From positions 1 through 41,207 of the forward strand of contig CANGIC010000004.1 of NCBI GenBank assembly GCA_947453795.1: DNA of 41,207 nucleotides, in the 5' to 3' direction. This DNA is from Flavobacteriales bacterium. Lineage in GTDB: Bacteria > Bacteroidota > Bacteroidia > Flavobacteriales_D > Crocinitomicaceae. The first letter of the stretch is position 1, and each line of letters begins with the position of its first letter. Both the position numbers and the translations under genes were made by a program. Positions 16,462-23,028 of the stretch are shown piece after piece. The notes below the pieces were generated by a model. It worked only from the letters and a program-made list of their open reading frames with translations. It made no database searches and was not told the DNA's origin.

Positions 16462-17271
16462 ATGAAAAAAATCTTACTCCTTATTGCAGGAATTTCATTT
16501 GGAATGAATACGATGGCACAAGATGCCGAAGGGAAAGAAGTACAAGCAGGTTTGGTCTTCGGAACAAGCATCTTGATGCAAAACGTGACTTCTGATTATT
16601 TTCAGAAAGATGGATTGAGTTCGGACCTGTCCATTGGTATGAATGTGAATTTCAGCTTAACGGAATCCATTGCGTTTTGTACGGGACTTGAGTTTGATTT
16701 TGAAACCTTGAAGTACAAAGCCACAATTAGTAATCTCTACTATGTTTACGAAGGAAAAAATATCATTCCGCAAAGTGATGTCGACCTAAGTGGTGGCCAA
16801 CAATCCGTTTATCAGCTCGATTCACGCGTTCAAAAAGCGACCTATTTGACCATCCCGACGATGTTGCAGTTCAGAACGAATTTTATCGGGTACTTCCGTT
16901 ATTTCGGGAAATTTGGCTTGAGAAATAGTTTCTTGGTTAAAAGCGCCATTAATGACATGGGTGGTACAGTTGACCCAATTTTAGGACAAGGTTCAGATTC
17001 TCGCGAAGACATGAAAGCAAAAAATGATTTGTTCTTTATGAAATCGGCTGTAGGCATGTCCCTCGGTGCTGAATGGAATTTTGTGGGCACAACATGTCTT
17101 GTGGCTGAATTGGGCTACTATTACGGATTTACACCATTACATACCCAGTGGAATACCGACAAACAGAAGAATTACTATTATGCGCCACCTTTTTCTCAAT
17201 GGGGTACCACTCAAATCAACAACTCCGCGCAGCAAAGCCAGCTTCAGTTCAAACTTTCCATTTTATTCTAA
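16462..17271 (+). CDS. Outer-membrane beta-barrel (PorT-like) protein
   Basis: The 269-residue protein has a cleavable signal (MKKILLLIAGISFGMNTMAQ) followed by alternating hydrophobic strands with aromatic ends, the sequence style of PorT-family barrels (beta-barrel PF13568 type): VQAGLVFGTSI, LSIGMNVNFSLTESIAFCTGLEFDF, LTIPTMLQFRTNF, GMSLGAEWNFV, QLQFKLSILF. It ends in Phe, as outer-membrane barrels usually do. It is not clearly the T9SS component PorT/SprT itself; the family is large. nadE follows with no gap, the GTG touching this gene's stop, so the two are cotranscribed. A consensus-like promoter lies at 16364-16393. Confidence 0.8.
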   Translation: MKKILLLIAGISFGMNTMAQDAEGKEVQAGLVFGTSILMQNVTSDYFQKDGLSSDLSIGMNVNFSLTESIAFCTGLEFDFETLKYKATISNLYYVYEGKNIIPQSDVDLSGGQQSVYQLDSRVQKATYLTIPTMLQFRTNFIGYFRYFGKFGLRNSFLVKSAINDMGGTVDPILGQGSDSREDMKAKNDLFFMKSAVGMSLGAEWNFVGTTCLVAELGYYYGFTPLHTQWNTDKQKNYYYAPPFSQWGTTQINNSAQQSQLQFKLSILF

Positions 17272-18054
17272 GTGAACTGCGAAGCCATTTCATCACACAT
17301 CCAAGGTTGGCTCTCGGCCTATTGCACTGAAGCTCGAATGGATGGATTTATTGTCGGAATTTCTGGAGGAATCGATTCAGCATTGACCTCCACCCTTTGT
17401 GCGATGACAGGTAAACCCACGTTGATTGTGACCATGCCGATTCGTCAAACTTCGGCGGAATACCAACGTGCCCTCGAACACATCGACGACTTAAAGCAGC
17501 GTTTCCCGAATGTACTTGGAATGGAAGTCAACTTGACCGCTATTTTCGAACAAATGGAAGAAGATTTTCCGGCAGATGTGGTAGCGAACCATCTCGCAAT
17601 GGCCAATACACGGGCTCGCTTGCGCATGTCGACCTTGTATGCTTTGGGTCAGGCACACAAACGCTTAGTCGCAGGTACAGGAAATCGCGTGGAGGACTTT
17701 GGCGTTGGATTCTATACAAAATACGGTGATGGTGGTGTCGATTTAAGTCCGATTGCTGATTTAACAAAAACGGAAGTTCGCTCAGTAGCAGCTCATTTAG
17801 GCATTGTTGACTCCATCATTGTTGCCAAGCCTACGGATGGCTTATGGGCAGATGGCCGCAGTGACGAAGATCAACTTGGCGCGAGTTATCCTGAGTTGGA
17901 ATGGGCCATGGATTTTACGGGAGATGAACGTACACTTTCTGACCGACAGACGACCGTACTTGCCTTATACCGTCGTTTACATGCCGTGAACAAACACAAG
18001 ATGGAAGCTATTCCCGTGTGTTTGATTCCTGGAGAATGGAAAGTGAATTGCTAG
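17272..18054 (+). CDS. nadE: Ammonia-dependent NAD+ synthetase
   Basis: Converts nicotinic acid adenine dinucleotide, ATP and ammonia to NAD+. The 260 residues carry the PP-loop SGGIDSA at 31-37, the substrate segment ARLRMSTLYALGQ, VAGTGNRVEDFGVGFYTKYGDGGVDLSPIADLTKTEV, and KPTDGLWADGRSDEDQLGASYPELE. There is no N-terminal glutaminase domain, so it uses free ammonia or a partner. The start is GTG at 17272, directly after the previous stop, and no ATG fits better because the conserved fold begins within 10 residues. Nearness to gldB-gldC is the flavobacterial arrangement. After it the base composition becomes clearly AT-richer. Confidence 0.95.
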   Translation: MNCEAISSHIQGWLSAYCTEARMDGFIVGISGGIDSALTSTLCAMTGKPTLIVTMPIRQTSAEYQRALEHIDDLKQRFPNVLGMEVNLTAIFEQMEEDFPADVVANHLAMANTRARLRMSTLYALGQAHKRLVAGTGNRVEDFGVGFYTKYGDGGVDLSPIADLTKTEVRSVAAHLGIVDSIIVAKPTDGLWADGRSDEDQLGASYPELEWAMDFTGDERTLSDRQTTVLALYRRLHAVNKHKMEAIPVCLIPGEWKVNC

Positions 18055-18105
18055 ATTACTTAAGACAAACGAAGTCGATCAATTTCTAGAATTGAAATCA
18101 ATTTG

Positions 18106-18261
18106 TTACAATTTATTTGGATTAATATGAATTATCTTATCATCCTTTAAAATCACCAAATCACTATTCATTTTCTTTTTGAACTCGACAAGTTTTTCAT
18201 ATACCTTATCCATTCCCTCTAGAATTCGTTTTTGGTTTGACGTTCTCTTAAATTGTTTCAT
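18106..18261 (-). CDS. 51-residue putative partner (antitoxin candidate) of the zeta-like kinase
   Basis: This short gene is easily missed. It runs from the ATG at 18261, inside the last codons of the kinase gene (14-nt overlap), to TAA at 18106. The protein is basic and helical at the start (MKQFKRTSNQKRILEGMDKV), then VYEKLVEFKKKMNSDLVILKD, and ends in DDKIIHINPNKL. Small Bacteroidota proteins with the pattern YxKLxxFKKxxNSxLVxxxDGKI are found beside zeta-toxin-like kinases, so an antitoxin role is reasonable. That is inference: no antitoxin activity is shown, and the order is reversed relative to classical epsilon-zeta. The overlap predicts coupled translation with the kinase. There is no similarity to epsilon. 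Confidence 0.65.
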   Translation of the reverse strand: MKQFKRTSNQKRILEGMDKVYEKLVEFKKKMNSDLVILKDDKIIHINPNKL

Positions 18262-18832
18262 CAAGTGATTGCTTAATTTGGTTAAATTTAATTTTATTTA
18301 AAACATCAATTTGTGTTTCCTTTGTTTTTTCGGCTAACAACTCATATTTCCCTTCAGAATTATCAAAAATCATAACCTCGTCAACAATTGGCATATAAAT
18401 ATTGAATAAATTCTTGATACCATTTTTATATCTCCTTTTAATCACATGGCTTTCTACATTATGGCCACCTTCCAAAACCCTTGTTCTCACACGTTCTATA
18501 GCCAAGTCTATATTTTGCAGCCAAAAATAAAGTAAAATTACATTAAAGCCCTTCTGCTGAGCTTTTTGAATTTTCGTTCTATAACTTTTAGATGCCAATG
18601 TTGTTTCAAAAGCAAAATTTTCATCAGTATCCAAAAGTTCATTGATACGAGACAACATAATTCTACCCGATTCGATTTGTACTTTTTCTGGTTGAAATGG
18701 AGATAGTCCTTTAGCAATTTCATCTGCGTTCACAAATTCTTTACACGCTAAAATCTCAGGCAGGATAGTAAAAGATGCCGTAGTCTTTCCTGCTCCGTTG
18801 CATCCCGCAATGATGTAAAGGTTTTTATTCAC
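18248..18832 (-). CDS. Zeta-toxin-like P-loop kinase
   Basis: The 194-residue protein has the zeta-toxin/AAA_33 layout: Walker A GCNGAGKTT at 10-18, VNADEIAKGLSP with the catalytic-type Asp37, ESGRIMLSRINELL, FAFETTLASKSYRTKI, and VRTRVLEGGHNVESHVIKRRY with the Arg-rich ATP lid. Zeta toxins phosphorylate UDP-N-acetylglucosamine and block peptidoglycan synthesis; chromosomal relatives may have other substrates. The GTG start at 18832 gives the conserved N-terminus (MNKNLYIIAG) and lies 5 nt from a consensus -7 box, so the message may be leaderless. The gene is visibly AT-richer than its neighbours, consistent with acquisition. A 51-residue gene overlaps its 3' end. Confidence 0.85.
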   Translation of the reverse strand: MNKNLYIIAGCNGAGKTTASFTILPEILACKEFVNADEIAKGLSPFQPEKVQIESGRIMLSRINELLDTDENFAFETTLASKSYRTKIQKAQQKGFNVILLYFWLQNIDLAIERVRTRVLEGGHNVESHVIKRRYKNGIKNLFNIYMPIVDEVMIFDNSEGKYELLAEKTKETQIDVLNKIKFNQIKQSLDETI

Positions 18833-18836
18833 TATT

Positions 18837-18844
18837 CAAAGATA
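18837..18844 (-). promoter_or_regulatory. Promoter -7 box for the zeta-like kinase (TATCTTTG)
   Basis: Full match to TAnnTTTG. Its 3' end is 4 nt from the GTG start codon, which would place the transcription start on or next to that codon. No TTTG is seen at -33. Confidence 0.5.
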
Positions 18845-18879
18845 ACGGAATTCACTTTCGTTTAGATGGAGAAATCTCC

Positions 18880-19203
18880 CTAATCTACCTCCGGCGCCAA
18901 GCGCAACACAATCCCATCAATTTCATCAGCAATGTGAATCTGGCAGCCCAAGCGGCTATTTGGCTTCACGAAGAATGCTTGATCGAGCATGTCCAATTCT
19001 GCATCGCTTTGTTCGGGAAGGTCTGTTTCTGATTCCAAGTAACATTGACATGTAGCACACATGGCCATACCACCACATTCACCTTTCACGGGAAGTTCGT
19101 AGGATTTGCACAACTCCATGACATTCATGTTCATGTCTGTTGGTGCGATTAACTCATGTGTTGTTCCCTCGCGGTCGATGATGGTAACTGTAATCTCGTT
19201 CAT
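18880..19203 (-). CDS. 2Fe-2S ferredoxin (adrenodoxin/ISC type)
   Basis: Small electron carrier of the cytoplasm. The 107 residues bind a [2Fe-2S] cluster through Cys43-x5-Cys49-x2-Cys52 and Cys87 (GECGGMAMCATCQC and SRLGCQIH), the vertebrate-type spacing found in ISC ferredoxin and adrenodoxin rather than plant type. The acidic segment ESETDLPEQSDAELDML is where redox partners dock in this family. It starts 23 nt after the Rieske-like lipoprotein gene and probably shares its promoter at 19669-19676. No ISC genes are adjacent, so its partner cannot be inferred. Confidence 0.92.
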   Translation of the reverse strand: MNEITVTIIDREGTTHELIAPTDMNMNVMELCKSYELPVKGECGGMAMCATCQCYLESETDLPEQSDAELDMLDQAFFVKPNSRLGCQIHIADEIDGIVLRLAPEVD

Positions 19204-19226
19204 TGTTCCTAATTGATGGGGCGAAA

Positions 19227-19652
19227 CTAATTAAAAATCCTCAATTGATTTGTGCCGTTGTAAATGGTTTGATACATCCGCAATCCAAATTCTGACCCTG
19301 TAATGGGAGAACCGTCGTACAGCGAAAAACGCGCCGTAGAACAGCTATCGATGAGGGTTAAGAAATTATTCGGATCAGGATAAAGTGGCTGTGCGCAAGT
19401 ACCTGTTGGATCCATTGGAGAATGGCGATCAAACGCGATGAATTCATCAATGCTTCGACGGTATACAATGATTCCACGAGAACCACCATTCACATAAGCA
19501 TACGTACCCACACTAATCAGCGCATTATAGCTTGGAAGATTGATGTCGATGGTGATGTCAAAAGGAATACTCGGCACTGGGTTTCGCTTGTTTTTATTGC
19601 ACGCGACAAATAGCAAGGAAAGCGAGAATAGTAAAATTAGCCGTAACTTCAT
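19227..19652 (-). CDS. Lipoprotein, probably of a Rieske-like fold without a complete cluster site
   Basis: The 141-residue lipoprotein starts at ATG 19652 (MKLRLILLF) with lipobox LFVAC (Cys18); an upstream in-frame start at 19691 would bury the signal and overlap the promoter. The body has DITIDINLPSYNALISVGTYAYVNGGSRGIIVYRRSIDEFIAFDR, then two Cys in the segment GTCAQPLYPDPNN...LIDSCSTARFSLYDGSPITG. This order resembles Bacteroidota lipoproteins of Rieske-like fold, but the paired CxH...CxxH ligands are not present, so cluster binding is doubtful. Function unknown. It is first in a two-gene unit with the ferredoxin and diverges from a basic lipoprotein gene. Confidence 0.65.
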   Translation of the reverse strand: MKLRLILLFSLSLLFVACNKNKRNPVPSIPFDITIDINLPSYNALISVGTYAYVNGGSRGIIVYRRSIDEFIAFDRHSPMDPTGTCAQPLYPDPNNFLTLIDSCSTARFSLYDGSPITGSEFGLRMYQTIYNGTNQLRIFN

Positions 19653-19668
19653 CGTCGATATTGTATTA

Positions 19669-19676
19669 CAAAAGTA
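19669..19676 (-). promoter_or_regulatory. Promoter -7 box for the Rieske-like lipoprotein and ferredoxin genes (TACTTTTG)
   Basis: Full match to TAnnTTTG, 17 nt before the ATG at 19652. The box overlaps the first base of the ATG of the divergent gene at 19676, so its sequence is doubly constrained. Confidence 0.6.
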
Positions 19677-19948
19677 TGAATAGTAAAACATTTATTATCG
19701 TCTTCCTGGTGTTGCTGGGAATTTTTTCTTCGTGTGGCAGCACAAAACCCGGAAAAACGGCTGCATCTGTTGAAGAAGCTGAATCCATTATCGCGAAAGA
19801 ACGAAAGAAAAAGGCAAAAATTGCCAAGAAGCAAAAACGCGCCGCTGAGAAACATTATTGGTCCTTGCAAAGTAAAGAGGCGAAGAAATCAATTAAACGC
19901 AACAAACGCCGTCATAAACGCGAAAAACGCGGTAGCATTCGTCCTTAA
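19676..19948 (+). CDS. Small, highly basic lipoprotein of unknown function
   Basis: The 90-residue chain begins with a lipoprotein signal (MNSKTFIIVFLVLLGIFSSC, Cys20). It continues with a short linker, then an amphipathic, charged helix (EEAESIIAKERKKKAKIAKK) and a strongly basic tail, AKKSIKRNKRRHKREKRG. Short lipoproteins with a similar tail (HYWSLQSKEAKKSIKR) occur in Bacteroidota; the function is not known. The positive tail could bind lipopolysaccharide, nucleic acid or acidic protein partners; this is speculation. The ATG at 19676 is preferred over a TTG at 19661. It diverges from the Rieske-like lipoprotein gene and ends with a 4-nt convergent overlap with the ABC-F gene. Confidence 0.65.
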   Translation: MNSKTFIIVFLVLLGIFSSCGSTKPGKTAASVEEAESIIAKERKKKAKIAKKQKRAAEKHYWSLQSKEAKKSIKRNKRRHKREKRGSIRP

Positions 19949-21864
19949 TCCTCCAACGATTCCAATTCAATGGTGAGATTTTCCCATTCTTCCATAAATT
20001 GATCGAGCGATTCTTTCTTTTCAGTAAAAACGGCCAAGACCTTGTTGGCTGCTTCTTCATCGGAATAATCAAGCTCACTGATTTGTACATTCAATTTTCC
20101 GATCGATTGTTCGTGCTCTTTGATCAGATCCTCCACCTTTTGAATGCGGTTACTCAATTGGTTTTTTCGACGTTTCAATTCCTTTGTTTCCTCATGACTA
20201 GGTTCCGGACGCACTTCCTTGGTTTCTTGCACTTTTTGCTTGGTGCCTTCATTGTCAGGTTGGAACTGCATTTTCAGGTATTCCTTCACATCAAAATGGT
20301 GAACCCGAAGAAGTTTTGCTTGAATTTCCCAAATACGGTTTGTTAGTCCATCCAAAAATTCACGGTCGTGCGAAACAACGATAAAAGTACCCTCGTAATT
20401 CTTTAGCGCTTCCTTCAACACCTCTTTACTTTGGATATCAAGGTGATTCGTTGGCTCATCGAGAATCAAGAAATTCGATGGACTCAACAACAATTGGCAC
20501 AACGCCAAGCGAGTTCGTTCCCCTCCCGACAATACGCCAACTTTCTTATCTACATCCTCACCAGAAAACAAGAAGGCACCGAGGATACTTCTTAAGTCGC
20601 GTTTAATTCCGCCCGTTGCTGCGTATTCAACAACTTCAAGTACCGTTTTATTGGGATCAATCTTTTCCGCTTGATCCTGTGCGAAATAGGTGATGTTTAC
20701 ATTGTGACCGAGATGCACCTTTCCATCCCCATCCAATTTGTCCAAAATCCGTTTCAACAAAGTAGATTTACCCACCCCATTTGGGCCGAGGAGTGCGATT
20801 TTCTCCCCCCTACCTACCGTTAGATTTGTGCTATGAAACAAGAGCTTATCGCCGAATGATTTGCCCAAATTTTCCATTTCCAGCACCCATTTACCCGGTT
20901 GAACAGAAAGTGGGAATGCTATTTTCATTTTGGCTACGGCGTCGTTCTCTACTTCAATACGTTCCGTTTTTTCTAGCTTTTTTATGAGGGATTGCGCAAA
21001 AGCTGCTTTATTCTTTTTTGCTCGGAATTTATCAATAAGCTCCTCCGCATGCTTGATGTCCTTGTCTTGTTGTTTTTTCGCAGATTCCAAGCGATCCTTT
21101 TCTTCCGCACGAACCACTTTATACTTTGAATAGGCAAACGGGAAATCATAAATTTTTCCGAGACTAATTTCTAGGGTTCGCTTTGTGACATTGTCCAGGA
21201 ACAATCTGTCGTGAGAAATCAGTATCACCGCCCCTTCAAATCGTTGCAAATATGTTTCCAACCAACTGATTGAAATGATATCTAAGTGGTTTGTAGGTTC
21301 ATCCAGTAAAAGAACATCCGGACGATTCACGAGGATTCGGGCCAATTCAGCACGCATTTGCCATCCACCAGAAAAGGTGCTCAACTCGCGATTTATTTCC
21401 TCTGAGGAAAAACCAAGACCAGAAAGTGTGGTCATAATTTTCTCTTCCCATTGAAATCCTTCGTGTAAGTTGAACGAATGGTTCAATTCATTCACTTGAT
21501 CGAGAAGAGCTGCATAGCCATCAGATTCATAGTCTACGCGGACCGTCAATTGGTGGTTTACATCGTCGATTTGATCCCTTAATTCATTTAATATCGCATT
21601 CGAAAAAAACAGAAAGTTGAATACCGTTTGAGACGTATCAATGCGGATATCTTGAGAAAGGTAACCCACCGTGCAGTCTTTTGGTTTGTGAATATTCCCC
21701 TCAGACGGTTTTTGCGTACCTGCAATTAATTTCAGAAGAGTAGATTTTCCAGCGCCATTCTTCCCGACCAAACCCACTTTGTCTCCTCTGTTGATTTGCA
21801 GACTTACCTCTTTAAAGAGAAATCCTTGAGGAAGGAACACCCCTAACTTTTCTAAATTAATCAT
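19945..21864 (-). CDS. ABC-F family ATPase
   Basis: The 639-residue soluble protein has two ABC domains and no membrane segment, the ABC-F layout that acts on the ribosomal E site (translation factors or antibiotic resistance). Domain 1: Walker A GKNGAGKST at about 34-42, signature STFSGGWQMR, Walker B LLLDEPTNHLD. A charged interdomain linker (about 230-310, P-site tRNA-interaction motif) follows. Domain 2: GPNGVGKST, VLSGGERTRL, LILDEPTNHLD. A C-terminal coiled coil (RRKNQLSNRIQKVEDLIKEHE) suggests the Uup/YdiF-like branch. ATG 21864 is chosen because a -7 box occupies 21869-21876, excluding the start at 21879. Subfamily, and so resistance versus housekeeping role, cannot be told from sequence alone. 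Confidence 0.9.
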   Translation of the reverse strand: MINLEKLGVFLPQGFLFKEVSLQINRGDKVGLVGKNGAGKSTLLKLIAGTQKPSEGNIHKPKDCTVGYLSQDIRIDTSQTVFNFLFFSNAILNELRDQIDDVNHQLTVRVDYESDGYAALLDQVNELNHSFNLHEGFQWEEKIMTTLSGLGFSSEEINRELSTFSGGWQMRAELARILVNRPDVLLLDEPTNHLDIISISWLETYLQRFEGAVILISHDRLFLDNVTKRTLEISLGKIYDFPFAYSKYKVVRAEEKDRLESAKKQQDKDIKHAEELIDKFRAKKNKAAFAQSLIKKLEKTERIEVENDAVAKMKIAFPLSVQPGKWVLEMENLGKSFGDKLLFHSTNLTVGRGEKIALLGPNGVGKSTLLKRILDKLDGDGKVHLGHNVNITYFAQDQAEKIDPNKTVLEVVEYAATGGIKRDLRSILGAFLFSGEDVDKKVGVLSGGERTRLALCQLLLSPSNFLILDEPTNHLDIQSKEVLKEALKNYEGTFIVVSHDREFLDGLTNRIWEIQAKLLRVHHFDVKEYLKMQFQPDNEGTKQKVQETKEVRPEPSHEETKELKRRKNQLSNRIQKVEDLIKEHEQSIGKLNVQISELDYSDEEAANKVLAVFTEKKESLDQFMEEWENLTIELESLED

Positions 21865-21868
21865 GGTG

Positions 21869-21898
21869 CAAAGATACAATTGCTTCAGTGCATATCAA
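21869..21898 (-). promoter_or_regulatory. Promoter of the ABC-F gene (TTG-N19-TATCTTTG)
   Basis: -7 box TATCTTTG at 21869-21876 and TTG at 21896-21898, spacer 19 nt, on the minus strand. The -7 box ends 4 nt from the ATG at 21864, predicting a leaderless or nearly leaderless transcript. Confidence 0.65.
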
Positions 21899-21934
21899 GA
21901 GTGCAGCGCAAACAACTTGTGAAATTTTGCGCAT

Positions 21935-21965
21935 AAAAAAAGCCCCGCCAAAAATGACGGGGCTT
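21935..21965 (-). terminator. Rho-independent terminator of the gldK-L-M-N operon
   Basis: On the minus strand, the stem AAGCCCCG with CGGGGCTT (21958-21965 and 21940-21947) is followed by a run of T (21935-21941). It starts 13 nt past the gldN stop. Confidence 0.9.
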
Positions 21966-21978
21966 ATACTAGTTCACT

Positions 21979-23010
21979 TTAGAAACTCCACACATCGTGT
22001 TCAATGGTACGAATCTCCTCTTTGATTTTTTCAGCTTCCATGAGTGCATCAGCGCCCATGCGGTAAGATTCAACGTTTCGATCAAAAGTATTACTCTCTT
22101 TGTAGATTACGCTGCTAAATCTGCGTTTCCAGAACAAGTCGTCAAAACTCATCCATTGTGCATCATTTTGATCATTGTAGACAAAGTAATTATTGAATAC
22201 AAATCGGCAGTGAGGGAAATACAACCAGAACAATTCACGCATTCTTCCGAAGCTCTTGTTTCCATTTCCGTCCGTATTTATTTCTTGAATCACCGGAGCA
22301 ATTGCAATGATACGCACATCTAGAACAGAGCGTTCTTTATCGAAGAACCAATCTTCCTTCATACGGTATTGAACGATATCCTCAGTCTTGAACCAATTTG
22401 TATCTGCTGGTGGATAACGGTATGCAGTTGTTCCATCTGGAAAAGAATCGACAATTGGGTCACCAAACTCGTCCGTTAACGGTTGTGCATTTGGATCTTT
22501 CAACAACGTTCCAAAGTAATAGAACACTTCTTCACGGTACAATGAATCTGAGTAATAATTCAATCCCGGTTGTGTTGGATCGACTGGGTATTTCAACTGA
22601 TCTCCATCCCAAGCACTTCCAACACCTTTGGTAATTGGGTCGTAAGGTGAGAAAAGGCGAATGTTTCCTGCAAGAACATGGTGACGAATTACCGTCCACA
22701 AGCTCCAGCGGTTTGCATTCTTCACCCAAGTACCGTCCGCGCGAAAATCATCACGAGGAAAATACATTGGAAGATTAATCTTCTCACGCATATCTATGTA
22801 TTGCCATACACGTTTGCTCCAGATCACATCCGCTTCACGCACATATTCGTAAGGAATCATGCGTTTCGTTGGGATGTGCTGTTGGATAAACACCCCATCA
22901 ACGATACCTTCCGTAGGCACGTTAACTGGCCCTCCATTGATATCTTCTGGCTGTGCCAAAACATTCAATGAAATCAGGGATAGGCCTGCAACAACAAATA
23001 GACTTTTCAT
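21979..23010 (-). CDS. gldN: GldN, T9SS periplasmic ring component
   Basis: GldN (PorN) forms, with the lipoprotein GldK, the large periplasmic ring under the outer membrane in the type IX secretion system. The 343-residue protein has a cleavable signal (MKSLFVVAGLSLISLNVLAQ) and family segments IPTKRMIPYEYVREADVIW, KRVWQYIDMREKINLPMYFP, and the C-terminal QNDAQWMSFDDLFWKRRFSS. The mature protein is periplasmic with no lipobox. It is the last gene of the operon, 18 nt after gldM, and is followed at once by a strong terminator. Loss would be expected to abolish T9SS secretion. Confidence 0.95.
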   Translation of the reverse strand: MKSLFVVAGLSLISLNVLAQPEDINGGPVNVPTEGIVDGVFIQQHIPTKRMIPYEYVREADVIWSKRVWQYIDMREKINLPMYFPRDDFRADGTWVKNANRWSLWTVIRHHVLAGNIRLFSPYDPITKGVGSAWDGDQLKYPVDPTQPGLNYYSDSLYREEVFYYFGTLLKDPNAQPLTDEFGDPIVDSFPDGTTAYRYPPADTNWFKTEDIVQYRMKEDWFFDKERSVLDVRIIAIAPVIQEINTDGNGNKSFGRMRELFWLYFPHCRFVFNNYFVYNDQNDAQWMSFDDLFWKRRFSSVIYKESNTFDRNVESYRMGADALMEAEKIKEEIRTIEHDVWSF

Positions 23011-23028
23011 ACCCTTTATTAATTTAAT

